A stretch of DNA of 35,735 nt, from IMG/VR virus record IMGVR_UViG_3300046001_006250, positions 1 to 35,735 of that record, one strand, 5' to 3'. Of the stretch, positions 12,401-21,704 are shown one piece after another. A program made the translations under genes and the position numbers. The notes beneath the pieces were generated by a model that saw nothing but the letters and a program-made list of their open reading frames with translations, had not been told where the DNA came from and did no database searches. The first letter of the stretch is position 1, and each line of letters opens with the position of its first letter. Source of the DNA: a virus.

Positions 12401-15286
12401 AATACCACCCTCTCTCTTTATTCTAATAGCTCTGGTTAACTCACTATTAGCTCTAACTTGTAAACCGTTATCATCTTGTAATAAATGAAATATACTAACA
12501 TTTTTACCAGCTGTAATGTATGGGGTAAAAACAACATCTTCAGTACCTTTTTGAGCTTTTGCAGCTCTTTTAAATAACCTAGTATCAGCACCTCTTAATT
12601 TACTCTGATAGTCTGGGGAGTACTTGTTATTACCAAGATTTGAAAATAAGAAAAATCTTTGCGCTCTACCAGTTTCATCTAGTCTATCAATAACTCTATT
12701 TTCTAATTTATCTTCTATTCTTGAGTTACCACTATCATTTGCACCAAAACATGTTGGTCTTAAAACAATAGAATCGTCTTCAAAGAATTCAGATGTTAAT
12801 CCACCTAAATTAGTGATATCTGAAATAAAACTAGCTAATTTACCTAAACCACCTTTAAATGTTGTGATATCAGCGTTACCTCTTTCAATTATTGATGATG
12901 GGTCTTTAATAAATTCAATAACTTTAAGTGGGTTTTTTAACATATCATCAATAGTTGTTAAACCAGCCACCTCTTGAGCTGTTTTAGTTAATAGTCTTGT
13001 TTTTAAATGAAATTTTAATTCCAAGGCACCTATTTGTGCTAATAACGTATCATTTTTTAAACCAGGTTCCGTTAATAAATTAGTGATATCTAAATTAGGA
13101 CCTAATAGAACGCTCAACGGAGTTGATGCTGTAGGTACGTTTAAGAAATCACCCATCTTTATATTAACTGGGTCGGAATTGTTTAATTTATCTTCTGTAA
13201 GATATGGATTTTGTGGTGTATTTGGTGTATTATTTAATAATAAATTCTCTAAAATTTCATAAACAATAGTATTTTCAGCACCATATTTATTGGTTACTAC
13301 GTTTTTTGTATAGTCAGTTGTAAGCGATGATAATTGTGCTTGATTAGGTACAATAAAATCATTTATCAATGTTGCTGTACCAACTGGGATAGCACCTGGG
13401 TTAGACAAAGCAAAAGCGTCTGTTGGATCTGTTGGATCCTTTGCCATATTTTTATTAAACAAACTGATCATTATTGGACCAGATAATGTACCAATATCAC
13501 CAGGGTTAACATTTGAAAATGTACTTATTTGTGATAATGTACCTCTACCAGCTAAATATTGAGCAGCAACTGACGCACTTGGTGATAATGTTGTAATACC
13601 AGCAGCAACATCAATTGGTGTGTTTAATGTCATTGAGATGTTTAAAGCTCTTGGTGTTACAGAGTCTGTAAGAACATCACCAGGATTAACAACATTAAAG
13701 TTATTAATTGTTGTATCTAAACCTCTACCAGCTAAGTATTGTGATGCGATTAAACCTGAAGGTGTTAAATTAACAATACCAGCGGCGATATCAGCTGGTG
13801 TGTTCAAATTCATCGCAAGATCCAATGTTCTTGGTGCAAATGAATCGGTAACAATATTACCAGGGTTTATGTTAATATAATCATTAATAACACTATTTAA
13901 ACCTCTACCAGCTAAATATTGTGCAGCCAAAGAACCGCTTAATGATGTAACCCCAGCAGTGATGTCCGCAGGTGTATTTAATGTTCGTGCAAAGTTTGAA
14001 TTTCTTGGTATTACAGAGTCTGTAACAACATTACCAGGATTTACATTAGGTAAAGTTGTAATCGCAATAAATGTACCTTTACCTGAAAGATATTGTGCAG
14101 CGTAGGCACCACTTAAATTTGTTAATCCAGCTGTTATATCAACTGGTGTACTTAATGTTTGTGCAAAGTTTTGTGTTCTTGGTCCTACAGCTTGTGTTAT
14201 AACATTACCAGGATTTACATTAGGTAAAGTTGTGATAGCAACAAATGTACCTTTACCTGAAAGATATTGTGCGGCTAAAGAAGCACTAGGGCTTAAGTTA
14301 TTTACACCAACAGTGATATCCGTAGGTGTACTTAATGTTTGAGCAAAGTTTTGTGTTCTTGGTGTTATGGCTTGTGATATAACGTCACCAGAGTTAACAA
14401 CATTAAATGTATTGATAACACTAGGTGTTCCAAGACCTGATAAATATTGAGCAGCAAACGATGCGTTAGGTGTTAAGTTGTTTACGCCAGCGGTGATGTC
14501 TGTTGGTGTACCGATGTTCATTGCAAGGTCTAATGTCCTTGGTGCAACCGAATCGGTTACTACATCCCCAGAGTTAGTATTTTGGAAATTATTAATTACC
14601 GTAAAAGCACCCTTACCAGAAAGGTATTGGGCTGCGTATGTTGCGTTAGGCGTTAAATTTTGTACACCAGCAGTAATATCAGCTGGTGTGTTTAATGTCA
14701 TAGCAAAATCCAAATTTCTTGGTGCAACGGCATCTGATAATACATTACCAGGGTTAATATTAATAAAATCATTAACAATTGTTAAAGCGCCTCTACCTGA
14801 AAGATACTGAGCCGCAATCGCTGCATTAGGTGTTAAGTTATTTACACCAGTAGTAATATCTGTAGGTGTATTTAATGTATGTGATAAACCCAAATTTCTT
14901 GGCGCAACAGATTCTGTTAGCGCATCACTTGGGTTTGTATTTGAAAAATCGTTTATTACTGTTAATTGACCTTTACTATTAACTAAAGAAGCTACATAAG
15001 CAGCACTTGTAGTTGTGTTAAGTAAACCAGCATTAATGTCAGCTGGTGTATTTAATGTTTTATTAAGGTTTGCTGTTCTTGCTGGGATACCATTAGTATC
15101 AACATCACCAGGGTTTTGTACGTTATAAAAATGTATTGCGGTATCTTGTCCCAATGAACTTAAATACGCATTAACTGTAACCGAATTAGTTAGATTAACT
15201 AAACCAGTTACAACATCAGGTGGGGCCTGTAAATTTAAATTAAGGATCACATTCCTAAACTGTCCCGATATACTATTTAAGCTCAT
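6425..15286 (-). CDS. Giant baseplate/tail structural protein with ten N-terminal repeats (2953 aa)
   Basis: The largest gene in the window. Residues about 19-610 are ten repeats of 57-60 aa (separate entry). Residues about 1210-1270 hold a WFPPYNIRF...W...QF.GRPE...Y.Y..[16 protein letters not shown] block. Its layout (N/YNIRF, W, G(R), T-L-S, D) resembles the first domain of the CIS-tube/Afp7-gp53 group that joins tail tube to baseplate. Residues about 1825-1920 contain a [11 protein letters not shown]...[14 protein letters not shown]...IGGQGL block that I believe is conserved in giant structural proteins of related phages. Residues 2635-2670 are a collagen-like Gly-Thr-Ser run. The C-terminal 280 residues are charged and helical. 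No enzyme motif is evident. A role in the baseplate is inferred from its place between the tape-measure genes and the LysM/gp53-like gene. Confidence 0.8.
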   Translation of the reverse strand: MSLNSISGQFRNVILNLNLQAPPDVVTGLVNLTNSVTVNAYLSSLGQDTAIHFYNVQNPGDVDTNGIPARTANLNKTLNTPADINAGLLNTTTSAAYVASLVNSKGQLTVINDFSNTNPSDALTESVAPRNLGLSHTLNTPTDITTGVNNLTPNAAIAAQYLSGRGALTIVNDFININPGNVLSDAVAPRNLDFAMTLNTPADITAGVQNLTPNATYAAQYLSGKGAFTVINNFQNTNSGDVVTDSVAPRTLDLAMNIGTPTDITAGVNNLTPNASFAAQYLSGLGTPSVINTFNVVNSGDVISQAITPRTQNFAQTLSTPTDITVGVNNLSPSASLAAQYLSGKGTFVAITTLPNVNPGNVITQAVGPRTQNFAQTLSTPVDITAGLTNLSGAYAAQYLSGKGTFIAITTLPNVNPGNVVTDSVIPRNSNFARTLNTPADITAGVTSLSGSLAAQYLAGRGLNSVINDYININPGNIVTDSFAPRTLDLAMNLNTPADIAAGIVNLTPSGLIASQYLAGRGLDTTINNFNVVNPGDVLTDSVTPRALNISMTLNTPIDVAAGITTLSPSASVAAQYLAGRGTLSQISTFSNVNPGDIGTLSGPIMISLFNKNMAKDPTDPTDAFALSNPGAIPVGTATLINDFIVPNQAQLSSLTTDYTKNVVTNKYGAENTIVYEILENLLLNNTPNTPQNPYLTEDKLNNSDPVNIKMGDFLNVPTASTPLSVLLGPNLDITNLLTEPGLKNDTLLAQIGALELKFHLKTRLLTKTAQEVAGLTTIDDMLKNPLKVIEFIKDPSSIIERGNADITTFKGGLGKLASFISDITNLGGLTSEFFEDDSIVLRPTCFGANDSGNSRIEDKLENRVIDRLDETGRAQRFFLFSNLGNNKYSPDYQSKLRGADTRLFKRAAKAQKGTEDVVFTPYITAGKNVSIFHLLQDDNGLQVRANSELTRAIRIKREGGIENYYIEPGVEDVSKYGSIQTSFIWRGESKETFMDPVAMTSYPDSWDGKIKDIGSLSVNSASRFRDCSILAVTQKLLEAGGRNDAINSIDQTKTKFFDGYTFSSKGSNVISPFKVERKNKKGEVTGYNYLIPGLDRGGNRDGKKMYNEVSLCRSWTKAKPFSKVTDLIRWKELNRKERNSVLDRYGNLNIHPSALNVNEGYGRLGDGLGDAVVEAFGEKRARKYMFSLENLAWRDSAQFRDLPPCEKGSNGGRIMWFPPYNIRFTDDTTTNWTTHQFLGRPEAIYTYNNTERAGTLSWDIVVDHPTIMNLLVDKEFAALTDGEVDELLAAFWAGCLDYDIFELARIWGVFSDSDIEYFKKVIADLDVRLPNDKIRSKVESSGSFQQESIKIETPSLQTIINGTFNLFFENDIPLSKNIYKEPKDFKVDGYDVYYNIYSNLANNIDLEKNSEYQEQTVSGKPLSESGEKKWIQYAYTLGESAPAGNEYFFGDPLDPNQSPAYNYKKQKESVATTYSADNYTSVKDYNISIAMLAYASPSAPGQNQDALQKYNDKLASRRFVSVTKWLILNVMTSNNIKCFTLENEEISDGTVVDKLHGDLETTKNIIIYRGEVGTEERQLITFSIQQGGGQTVADLYQDSIDDPNIKIENEYTKLFGKPLKTDEGIEYFAIPYGENKTYYMVRTYDEFDEIIKNPFIPSLPEGNTETKGKEFIGTCVSIRQKPSFQQVTKTEADVVCGNLSGIASFARRVEVKSTLTPKEIPLKREEPPAETSPLYVEEKAPTTNVTKREIAQRILNKLLTECDYFEYLSKESPIIFDSLKEKLKYFSPAFHAMTPEGLNARLTFLQQCMRPGDTITKDIGISGCDAKNTAFGRPPVSVLRIGDFYHTKIIINSLNINYDPLLWDLNPEGIGVQPMLAKVTMSFKYIGGQGLRRYVDQLQNALTFNYYANTDVYDERTFANTDRRERDLINLEQDFFVENSLDLIPIVKAAELIIPSTEGLPIPYGTIGVISERLLPKLAGGTYYNQLTSAVEFDATKEYQTEACVTYLGQYYVRTANQYPIVNGVYTKLKPTDPLPQDAKKVWTAIDHSNFGEYAFRQEYGRNYMQRYDIQYYDLFSELYYGFGDYVNNFANYIGKTEDKTVGKYKVLNNVLRNKNYKKPLSGTDTTISEIISNISDTTIPTEVNGEVVLNGLTYYQIFNTVAEERRYLELGDVFKQHPFFLSKNGNKPEPFEALKLNLHPQEYMFKIGDGKGLPYNFTALTSAQNNGRSGKYFQGNFTNGYTNNVDGKSETGGIFFKDTNGIKIYKDIESNFVDEFRTKIATNTLGFWFDTTDDLKGFKNFYKNLETGHIKDFTSYIDTEFTNFYSKRDSDTDLTITALNDSIAKMSVILAGLSLPLYGYDATYSEGRATLYEVIPNAKKLSTPINDSTMFGYNPYEEYKKLSIDGGELINLSGVYNILTTGTGTGAPTPSLIKKYASLGNGLYFFKQLKNELDNTISDSVIKEYIRNMTYISEVLGYPTLTDLPNQYDFNNFLPSNNVLKINGTAATNTFKFGQLTLPSNTSPTDQNFSFNPYEYGTSARSLETTSYALVSRDDSTNVTNTANNIYNQGKYQMQYTFEKINYELLDFSNKTLDFMLSDDSETKNNDIDLVYTPAYEFDLQINNLSGILLNPGASGTSGTSGTSGTSGTSGTSGTSGISGTSGTSGTSGVPTSKLTISDVLFYYGLNKKTNSGNSFIKEINYYLFNDNNPNLTDTDLKTQLKNLNTLMAYDYTITEEYINSLPDQQKLKLSYNSDVYGETVKMSAMQDVLFIEFLYNLYVNKSVHIEAIMAKIENTGINPPASIRNNPIRLIGYKKKQISKIKKSIEDTFKLIETFVKKYDSDLTDVFNYASNINDNTIKKINKNIFGIDDSSKVLDRIETQNKLIKGSYDDYKVTFRETSKPDSTIIKNLKLFTKYKNESIINICSVNEAESFKINTETQLAKLYPELYN
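7277..7384 (-). repeat. Gly-Thr-Ser collagen-like run within the 2953-aa protein
   Basis: Residues 2635-2670 of the giant protein are twelve consecutive Gly-X-Ser triplets (GAS, ten GTS, one GIS). At DNA level 7311-7364 is three exact 18-bp copies (CCAGATGTCCCAGAGGTA), flanked by diverged 9-bp units, so the run has probably expanded by slippage or recombination. Gly-X-Y runs are common as flexible or collagen-like linkers in phage tail proteins. Confidence 0.9.
13457..15232 (-). repeat. Ten tandem ~60-aa repeats at the N-terminus of the 2953-aa protein
   Basis: Units run end to end over residues 19-610 with lengths 59, 60, 60, 60, 60, 60, 58, 58, 60 and 57. The consensus begins (L)NTPxDITAGVxNL(T/S)P, continues AAQYLSGxGxxxxIN and ends NPG(D/N)VxTxSVxPRxLxxA. 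The first two and the last units are most diverged and the middle ones most alike, as expected of internal duplication. Each unit has NPGD-like and PR turns, suggesting repeated small beta or helix-turn modules. No function is known to me. Confidence 0.92.
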
Positions 15287-15291
15287 ATGTT

Positions 15292-15298
15292 ATAAATA
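15292..15298 (-). promoter_or_regulatory. TATTTAT element, candidate late promoter
   Basis: On the minus strand the gap reads AATAATATTTATAACAT just before the start codon of the giant gene; TATTTAT ends five bases before the ATG. It is the same element found ahead of most other structural genes here. If it is a -10-type box the transcript would be almost leaderless, so the assignment is tentative at this site. Confidence 0.4.
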
Positions 15299-15323
15299 TT
15301 ATTTAAACTGTTTTTTTATTAAA

Positions 15324-18083
15324 TTATATCGGAGCAACGCCAAAGTCAACAATATAATTCGCACTACCATTGCTGTTTTGTGACATCGTTCTTTTAATCC
15401 ACTCACCCATCATAACAGGATCTGAATCATAAAATTCTTTTGCATTTATTTTTTGAGTACCGTTTTTAGTTTTTGCTTCAAGCTCTCCACTAACAACAAC
15501 TGTTATTGTTTGTTGACTATTGTTTGTATTAGAATTTGCATATTTATTAGCGTTTAATTCTGATATCAAAGCCATGGCTGATCCAGGTGCTCCAGACATT
15601 GCCTGTCCATTTGATAAAGCTAGATAATCATTAACTTTACTTGCCTCTGCTATTTCAGACCCATATACACCTGGAATTTCTGGGAGACCCATGAAACTTT
15701 TTAAAGTTTTATCATCACGTTTTAATCCTTCTGTTATTAAATCTTGTTTAGCTTGATTACCACCAGTAAAAAGATCTGAAAACTGAGCACCAGAAACTTT
15801 AAAATTATTCACCATTCTATCACTCATGTAAGTACCAACACTTTGCATACCTAACGCATCGCTTGCAAACATACCAACAAAATCAACAACACCACTAACC
15901 CCAGCCGCTAAACCACCTAATAAATCATTACCCCATCCAGCTTCATTTTGTTCCTTTCTAACATTTTTTACTTTTTCAGTTAAAGTTGATTTATTATCAA
16001 TACCCATTGCAGCCGCCTTACCCCTTGTGTTTTCGTCATTCGACTGCATAGCAATACCAGCGTTTTCCAACATCCCACCAATACCTGTGATATTTTTCAT
16101 TGATTTAAGTATTTCACCAAATGCAATTTTTACGTAAGGTATGACATTATCAAATACAAATTTTATAATACTAGTAAATATTTCCTTCATCTTATCAAAG
16201 AAAGCACCATCACCATTCATTATCTTTCTTATACCACCAATAAATTCAGTGAAACCTGATAAAAACATATCAACACCAGTTCTAAATTTACCACCTGGAC
16301 TAAAAACATCTTTTATAAGTGGTATCAACGTTGATGCGATATCTTTACCTAATTTTTCAATTTCATTTAACAAACCACTATCAGCTAAAAGCTTATTTAA
16401 TTCTGTAAATAATGGTGTTAAACCAATTGCAAATCTTTCTAATATATTATTAAATCTATCTTGTAGTGTTAATCTTTGTTTTGCGGCCTCATCATTAGCT
16501 TTTCTTTGATTTAATATTGTTTGTAACTGATCTTTACTTGTAATCGAACTAACTAATTTACTAACACCGTTTGGCATTTTAATCTCATATTGACCACTTT
16601 TATTTATGGTCATTAAATTAGCCAGAGATTGTTTATCATCATCACTAAAACCTACTAAAGAACCAGCTCTCTTACTAAGAGCATTCATTTTATCAGTTGT
16701 TTTAGCTTGTTCAATAGCAGCATTAACAATACTATCATAATTTTGACCAAGAGATTCAGCAACTTCTTTTAATATTTGACGTTGTGCTGGTGGTATTATG
16801 AAATCACCGTTTTTGTTTTTAATCGCTAAACCTTTTGCTGCGTTAATTAATTTTTCAGCCATTCCATCCGCATTGTTCATTGAATCATACATCAATTGGA
16901 ATGGATCCCCAAACATTTGTGCAAACTCACCACCAAGTACTTGTATCTTAGCAGCAGCTTCTACAGCTTTTTCTGGACTAAAGAAAGCATCTTTAAATGA
17001 TTTTATTGATTCAGCTAAGTTAAATCTTAACGATTCAGCTTTAGCGGCTAATTTTGTTAAACCCTCAACACTTCTACCAAAACCAGATCCTGTTAAAGCT
17101 TTAACAACTTCTGTAGTTGTTTGTAATAATTTTGTTTGATTAATATTAAACCTAGCGGCTTCGTTTCTACCTTTTTGAGCAACTTTGAGTGTTGTACCTA
17201 AAGAGTAACCTAAATTATCAAATTCAGCAACCATTTTAGTTACACCTTCAACAGCTAACCCAGTGCTATTACCAAGATTAACAATATCAGTAATTTCTTT
17301 CGTACTAAAAATTCGGTTTTTACCCGTATCCTCACTAAATCCTTTTATGATTTTACCAACATCTTCTATTTTACCACCATATTCAAGTATTTCATTATAT
17401 ATTGTTGGCATCGCATCTAATAGTCGATAATATTCTTTATTGGTCATACCGATATCCGCTGACAATGCACCGACAACTTTTTGCATTTCAAGGAATAACT
17501 TCCAAGCTTTTTCAATAGGGAAAATAATTTTAAAAATAGCTTTACCGATATCAAACGCAGCACCTAATATATTACCAAACATACTGAATAAACCACCAAA
17601 ACTTGATGATAAAAAACCACCAACTTTACCAAAGATGTTAAGCGCTTGACCCAATTTACTAACGGAAGATTTTGCCATTTCGTAATTTACTTCCTGTATT
17701 TCTTTTTCAAGTTCTAACTGGGCTTTTTTCTTTTTAACTAAATCAGCGGCCGCTTTATTACCTTTTTTTTCGAGTTGCTCAGCAACCTCAGCCATGGTTT
17801 TGATTTCAACTTCGGTTTTCTTAAGACCTTTTTTAGCTTTTTTAAGATTTTCAGCGTCTTCAGCCATTTCTTTACCAAACCTTTTTAGGTTTTGGTAAAC
17901 TGATTGTGTTTTTAAATCCCATTCTCTACCAGCTGCTTTTTTTGCGTTTATAGCATCATACATCGACAACATCTTATTGATGTGCTCCTCTTCTTGTTGT
18001 GCTGTTATGATATTGGCTTTTTTTGCGGCATCAAGTTTCTTTAACGCCCCATCTAAATTACCAAAAATATCCCCTTGTGCCAT
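15324..18083 (-). CDS. Tape-measure-like tail protein 2 (919 aa)
   Basis: A 919-aa protein with tape-measure organisation. It starts MAQGDIFGNLDGALKKL, has a Lys/Glu-rich coiled-coil region at about 60-140, a Gly/Phe hydrophobic segment at about 145-190 (possible membrane-active part), then a long mostly helical body. The body from residue 192 aligns clearly with that of the neighbouring 860-aa protein: LFLEMQ..VG.LSAD, FENLGYSL-like, SFKDAF..PE.A.E.A, LGGEFAQMFGDPFQLM and NLMTINKSGQY. The C-terminus has a beta-like TITVVVSGELE segment. Tape-measure proteins set tail length and line the tube before DNA ejection. At the usual helical rise per residue, 919 aa would span roughly 140 nm, an upper estimate. 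The gene starts 53 bases after the paralogue ends, with a TATTTAT element in the gap. Confidence 0.8.
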   Translation of the reverse strand: MAQGDIFGNLDGALKKLDAAKKANIITAQQEEEHINKMLSMYDAINAKKAAGREWDLKTQSVYQNLKRFGKEMAEDAENLKKAKKGLKKTEVEIKTMAEVAEQLEKKGNKAAADLVKKKKAQLELEKEIQEVNYEMAKSSVSKLGQALNIFGKVGGFLSSSFGGLFSMFGNILGAAFDIGKAIFKIIFPIEKAWKLFLEMQKVVGALSADIGMTNKEYYRLLDAMPTIYNEILEYGGKIEDVGKIIKGFSEDTGKNRIFSTKEITDIVNLGNSTGLAVEGVTKMVAEFDNLGYSLGTTLKVAQKGRNEAARFNINQTKLLQTTTEVVKALTGSGFGRSVEGLTKLAAKAESLRFNLAESIKSFKDAFFSPEKAVEAAAKIQVLGGEFAQMFGDPFQLMYDSMNNADGMAEKLINAAKGLAIKNKNGDFIIPPAQRQILKEVAESLGQNYDSIVNAAIEQAKTTDKMNALSKRAGSLVGFSDDDKQSLANLMTINKSGQYEIKMPNGVSKLVSSITSKDQLQTILNQRKANDEAAKQRLTLQDRFNNILERFAIGLTPLFTELNKLLADSGLLNEIEKLGKDIASTLIPLIKDVFSPGGKFRTGVDMFLSGFTEFIGGIRKIMNGDGAFFDKMKEIFTSIIKFVFDNVIPYVKIAFGEILKSMKNITGIGGMLENAGIAMQSNDENTRGKAAAMGIDNKSTLTEKVKNVRKEQNEAGWGNDLLGGLAAGVSGVVDFVGMFASDALGMQSVGTYMSDRMVNNFKVSGAQFSDLFTGGNQAKQDLITEGLKRDDKTLKSFMGLPEIPGVYGSEIAEASKVNDYLALSNGQAMSGAPGSAMALISELNANKYANSNTNNSQQTITVVVSGELEAKTKNGTQKINAKEFYDSDPVMMGEWIKRTMSQNSNGSANYIVDFGVAPI

Positions 18084-18112
18084 ATATTAAATTTAATGAT
18101 TATTGCTTAACT

Positions 18113-18119
18113 ATAAATA
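18113..18119 (-). promoter_or_regulatory. TATTTAT element, candidate late promoter
   Basis: The minus strand reads TTTAATATTTATAGTT in the 53-base gap between the two tape-measure-like genes, about 30 bases upstream of the ATG at 18083. Spacing would suit a -10-type box with a short leader. It could let the second paralogue and the genes after it be transcribed separately. Confidence 0.5.
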
Positions 18120-18136
18120 TTAAACATTATATTTTA

Positions 18137-20719
18137 TTATGAATAATAGACCATTTGGTTTATTATTTGTTTGGATACAATGTTCGTTGCCTCTTTAATA
18201 CCACCACTATCTAAATCATGTTGTGTCATATCGATTGTACCCGTTAAATTTATATTAACCACTGGTTTTTTTACGGACGCTATTTGATTAGCTTTTTCAT
18301 TAAAAAATAATACAGCATCATCTTTTCTACCTTGTAATATCTTACCGTTTGCAAAAACAACTGGCCCCTTTGTATTTAATGGATTTAAAATTGGGTTATT
18401 ATCCATCTTAAATGGTACCGAAACATTTGGTGTATTTTGCTCATAACCCATAAAATTTGGGGTTGGCGTTGTATTAATAGCTTTGGTTGTTTTTTTACCT
18501 TCAGCAGCTTTTTTGTTTGCCGCATCAATTTTTTGTTTTAAATCAGTAAGTTTACTTAAATCAATTTTATCTTCATCTAAATTTGATGTATTATAAGCTT
18601 TTACATCCTCTATTAAACCTGGTAAAGCTTCTTTTGCTAAAAAACTATCTTCACCACCAGATAAAACAGCTTTAGATTTCATTTGTAAACCATAACCTTT
18701 CATTGAATCAAAACCAAATAACTCACCCAAATTTTCAATTAGAATCCCACCCGTATATTGTAAGTAAGGTATAACATTAACTTTAAATAACGAAAAAATT
18801 AAAACACCAGTTTCAGAAATTCTTTGACCAAGTTCTTTTTTCGGATCCATCCATATGTCGAATAATTTATGAAAAATATTTTTAATCGTAACAAAACCAT
18901 CAAATACTAATTTTCTAAAATTACCATTTTCAGAAAAAGCTTCGTGTATAAAATCAATCATATTAGTTGATATATCTTTAGCTAAATTTTCTATATCACC
19001 TATTGTGTTATGGTTATCAAATAAATTATTCAGTTCAATAAAAACTTGTGAAAAACCAATACTAAATCTATCGATTGCAATACCAATTCTTTCAGCTAAT
19101 GTTTTTCTAAGTAAGGCTGTTTGTTCGTTTTTTCTTTCTTGATTTAAAATACCGTATATTTCTGCCGTGCCTGGTGTTTCTTCTAGTCTTCGTATAATTC
19201 CGTTTGATAACATTATACTATAAGAACCATCCTCATTCATTGTCATTAAATTAGTTAGTAAAGTATTTTGTTCATCAGTTAATCCGAATGTTTTAACACC
19301 TTTACTTCTTAAAGCTTCTATTTTATCATTATATTTAGCGTCCTCAATAGCGGCGTTAAATAATTCATCTGCATCTTGATTTATTGTTTTAGCAAATTCT
19401 CTTATTAATTCACGATCTTCTGGTGATATTTGAAAACCATTTCTACCTTTAAACGCTTTACCTTTAACAACTTCCATTAAATCAGCTGTTAATTGTAATG
19501 GATCTTCTATACTTTTTGCCATTAACGTAAAAGGGTCACCGAAGTAAAAAGCGAATTTACCACCAAGTAATTTAGCTGTCGATGCAACTTCTATCGCTGT
19601 TTCTGGATCGGTAAAAGCGTCTTTAAAAGCACCAACACTTTTTTTAACATCAACTCTAGCTTTTTGTGTTTTAATAACTAATTTAACCATACCCTCTAAA
19701 CCTTTTTGGATACCAAAACCTGTTAATTCAGTAACCAATTCACTAGTTTTTTTAAGAACCGTTGTTTGGTTTTGAGAAACTGCCATAGACTTTCCTCTAA
19801 CATATTTTGTAAAACCTAATGTCTTATCTAATGAATATCCTAAATTTTCAAAATTACCGATTAATTCACCAGCCGCATCAACACCAAGTCCAGTCCCTAA
19901 ACCAAGTTCAATTATTGATTTAAATTGCTCACCGCTAAAAACCCTATTTCTATTTGTTAATTTGTTATAACCTTCATAAGCTTCACCAACTTGCTCAATA
20001 GTACCACCAACATCTAAAACTTCGTTCATTATTAATGGCATGTTATTAAAAAAACGCTTAGATTCTGACGCTAATAAACCAGAATCCGCTGAAACTTTAC
20101 CGACAAGTCTTTGCATTTCTAAAAACTTCTCGTACACAGCACCAATACCCATATCAACACCAAGTACATTCTGTAAAAATGAAAAACCTATTTTAACAAT
20201 ACTAACAGCAACATTAAATAACATTTTTGCTGCGCTAATAATAAGACCACCAACCACCATTATGGCGGCTAAATAAGGGTTACCAGATTTTGCCCCAGAT
20301 TCAACCGAACTTGTGACATCATCCATAGCTTCTTTAATATCTTTTTCAATTTCTAACTGAACCCTTCTTTTGTGTAAAGCTTTACCTAATTCATTTTTAT
20401 GGTTAGCTATTGCATCATTTTCTTTTTCTTTATAAAGATTTATCTGTTCGTCAAGAAATCGTATTCTATCTTTATTTTTTTGGCGTTCTTTATAAATCTT
20501 TTCTTTTTCTTTTTGTACTCTTTTAAAATACCCCCATAAACTTTCGTTTTTGGCATTCCATCGATACATTTCTTCTTTTTGGGCAATAGCATCGTTATAC
20601 GTATCAATTACATCTTGTACGTACCTTTCAATCATTTGTTGTGAATTGGCTGAAGCTGCTGTATTAACTTGCAACTTTTTAACCATCTCATCTATCGCTG
20701 ATGATATATCCCCTTGCAT
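18137..20719 (-). CDS. Tape-measure-like tail protein 1 (860 aa)
   Basis: An 860-aa protein starting MQGDISSAIDEMVKKL. It has a highly charged coiled coil at about 60-135, a hydrophobic Gly/Ala/Val/Ile segment at about 150-190, then a body from residue 196 that aligns with the 919-aa neighbour: FLEMQRLVGKVSADSG, FENLGYSLDKTL, AFKDAFTDPETAIEVA, LLGGKFAFYFGDPFTLM and NLMTMNEDGSY. Both also share the QGDI N-terminal signature and a C-terminal beta-like VNINLTGTIDM segment. The two genes are therefore tandem paralogues from a duplication. T4 has a single tape measure of about 590 aa (gp29). Which of the two measures the tail, or whether both do, cannot be told from sequence. The start lies three bases after the stop of the upstream 244-aa gene, so the two are coupled. 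Confidence 0.8.
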   Translation of the reverse strand: MQGDISSAIDEMVKKLQVNTAASANSQQMIERYVQDVIDTYNDAIAQKEEMYRWNAKNESLWGYFKRVQKEKEKIYKERQKNKDRIRFLDEQINLYKEKENDAIANHKNELGKALHKRRVQLEIEKDIKEAMDDVTSSVESGAKSGNPYLAAIMVVGGLIISAAKMLFNVAVSIVKIGFSFLQNVLGVDMGIGAVYEKFLEMQRLVGKVSADSGLLASESKRFFNNMPLIMNEVLDVGGTIEQVGEAYEGYNKLTNRNRVFSGEQFKSIIELGLGTGLGVDAAGELIGNFENLGYSLDKTLGFTKYVRGKSMAVSQNQTTVLKKTSELVTELTGFGIQKGLEGMVKLVIKTQKARVDVKKSVGAFKDAFTDPETAIEVASTAKLLGGKFAFYFGDPFTLMAKSIEDPLQLTADLMEVVKGKAFKGRNGFQISPEDRELIREFAKTINQDADELFNAAIEDAKYNDKIEALRSKGVKTFGLTDEQNTLLTNLMTMNEDGSYSIMLSNGIIRRLEETPGTAEIYGILNQERKNEQTALLRKTLAERIGIAIDRFSIGFSQVFIELNNLFDNHNTIGDIENLAKDISTNMIDFIHEAFSENGNFRKLVFDGFVTIKNIFHKLFDIWMDPKKELGQRISETGVLIFSLFKVNVIPYLQYTGGILIENLGELFGFDSMKGYGLQMKSKAVLSGGEDSFLAKEALPGLIEDVKAYNTSNLDEDKIDLSKLTDLKQKIDAANKKAAEGKKTTKAINTTPTPNFMGYEQNTPNVSVPFKMDNNPILNPLNTKGPVVFANGKILQGRKDDAVLFFNEKANQIASVKKPVVNINLTGTIDMTQHDLDSGGIKEATNIVSKQIINQMVYYS

Positions 20720-20721
20720 TA

Positions 20722-21456
20722 TTAAAAAGTAACAATTATTTGTCTACCACTTTTTTTTATATCCGTAAATTTTTTAGGTAAAACCCTATTTACGTAATCC
20801 ACATTAGCTTTATTTTTAAAATAATCTATGATTTTATCGATTGTTGACCCAGAAATATTATTAAACTCAATTTTTTTTGTTACCTTCTGTTCATTTACAT
20901 GTACGACCACTGTATCATTATCGGTATTTATTTTAATGTCATTAGGGTCATTTGGATTTTTTTGTATAGTAACATCTGTGTTTTTAAAATTATCATTACC
21001 TAAAATACCTTGTAAATTTTTTTTATTTAAAAAATCAAGATTTCGTTCATATTTAATTTTAACATCTGAATATTTTTTGTTATCAATAAAATAAGCTATT
21101 GTTAATATAATAAGTGATAAATCTTCCGCGACACCCAAAACATTATTATCATATTTAAGATTTGAGTATATACCCTTATGATGTTTACCAGCAATCGCTA
21201 ATAAATTATCTTCAACTTTATCAATGCTAGCCGAAGCTCTATTAGCGGAAACATTAGCAGCAACGTTAGCTTTAATATCATTATCTTTAGCTAAAAATTC
21301 TTGAAATGACAATGGTTCAATTTCTTTAGTATATTCAGCGTCCGTTTTTTTTGGGTCTGAACTTTTAATATCAGGTAAATCCTCAAATTCAACTCTTTCA
21401 TCCAACTTATTGAAAAGTTTTTCTAATTGGGTTTCTGTTATAATATATTTTTTCAT
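20722..21456 (-). CDS. Unknown protein with N-terminal ITETQLEKLF segment (244 aa)
   Basis: A 244-aa protein of no family I recognise. It begins MKKYIITETQLEKLFNKL. Similar I-x-TE-x-x-L helical openings are, in my recollection, frequent on otherwise unrelated proteins of Bacteroidota phages and may be a targeting tag; that is recall, not demonstrated here. Residues about 30-60 are acidic, about 60-75 are Ala/Asn/Ser-rich, a hydrophobic stretch lies near 115-125, and the C-terminal half is Asn/Lys/Asp-rich with alternating beta-like segments. It sits directly upstream of the tape-measure pair and right after a terminator plus TATTTAT element. It is therefore the first gene of that transcription unit, a position often used by tail assembly chaperones, but no chaperone similarity is visible. 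Confidence 0.7.
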   Translation of the reverse strand: MKKYIITETQLEKLFNKLDERVEFEDLPDIKSSDPKKTDAEYTKEIEPLSFQEFLAKDNDIKANVAANVSANRASASIDKVEDNLLAIAGKHHKGIYSNLKYDNNVLGVAEDLSLIILTIAYFIDNKKYSDVKIKYERNLDFLNKKNLQGILGNDNFKNTDVTIQKNPNDPNDIKINTDNDTVVVHVNEQKVTKKIEFNNISGSTIDKIIDYFKNKANVDYVNRVLPKKFTDIKKSGRQIIVTF

Positions 21457-21470
21457 AAATGTGTTTTAAT

Positions 21471-21477
21471 ATAAATA
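21471..21477 (-). promoter_or_regulatory. TATTTAT element, candidate late promoter
   Basis: The minus strand reads TTCGATATTTATATTAAAACACATTTATG: the element ends 14 bases before the ATG of the 244-aa gene and begins just after the terminator of the preceding gp51-like gene. A terminator followed at once by this element is good circumstantial support for promoter function. Confidence 0.55.
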
Positions 21478-21486
21478 TCGAATAAA

Positions 21487-21516
21487 ACAAAAAACCCACC
21501 TTGATAGTGGGTTTTA
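21487..21516 (-). terminator. Rho-independent terminator after the gp51-like gene
   Basis: A perfect 9-bp stem pairs AAAACCCAC (21491-21499) with GTGGGTTTT (21507-21515), with a 7-base loop. Read on the minus strand it is followed by a T-rich tract (TTGTTTTATT). It starts two bases beyond the stop codon at 21518-21520. Confidence 0.85.
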
Positions 21517-21517
21517 T

Positions 21518-21691
21518 TTATCTTCTACCAGCTTTCGCCTTGCTCATCTCTCTTTCTCTTGCTTCTTTTATTTTTTCATTCTCTTCCATCAAAATATCAA
21601 TAAATTTCCTTCTTTCAAAAACTGGCATTGCCATTACATCAGCATAGGTAAAATTAGCGTGCTTAACCAGGATATATGATTCATACATCAT
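21518..21691 (-). CDS. Small gp51-like baseplate hub assembly protein (57 aa)
   Basis: I place the start at 21691 (second Met at 21688 also possible), giving 57 residues: MMYESYILVKHANFTYADV, then MAMPVFERRKFIDILMEENEK and a basic tail. The frame is open back to an ATG at 21781, but that would overlap the gp26-like gene by 77 bases; the internal start has AGGA five bases upstream and is only 13 bases after that gene's stop. The pattern of a short hydrophobic helix, then NF-T/S-x-x-DV-x-x-MP-x-x-x-RR, then a charged helix, resembles the very short gp51-like hub-assembly proteins that follow gp26 in T4-like phages. It could instead, or also, be made as a frameshift extension of the gp26-like protein (see the T9 run). 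Confidence 0.65.
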   Translation of the reverse strand: MMYESYILVKHANFTYADVMAMPVFERRKFIDILMEENEKIKEAREREMSKAKAGRR

Positions 21692-21704
21692 CTGGTTCCT
21701 ATAA

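Noticed and set aside
12045-14810. Several plus-strand open frames of 86-117 codons opposite the giant gene and its repeats
   Set aside because: They are the complement of the repeat units and neighbouring coding sequence; their similarity to each other only mirrors the repeats on the true strand.
15292-15298. T4-type late promoter TATAAATA read on the plus strand in the gaps
   Set aside because: That orientation would drive transcription antisense to the structural genes; the coding-strand form is TATTTAT, so a direct T4 late-promoter call is not justified.
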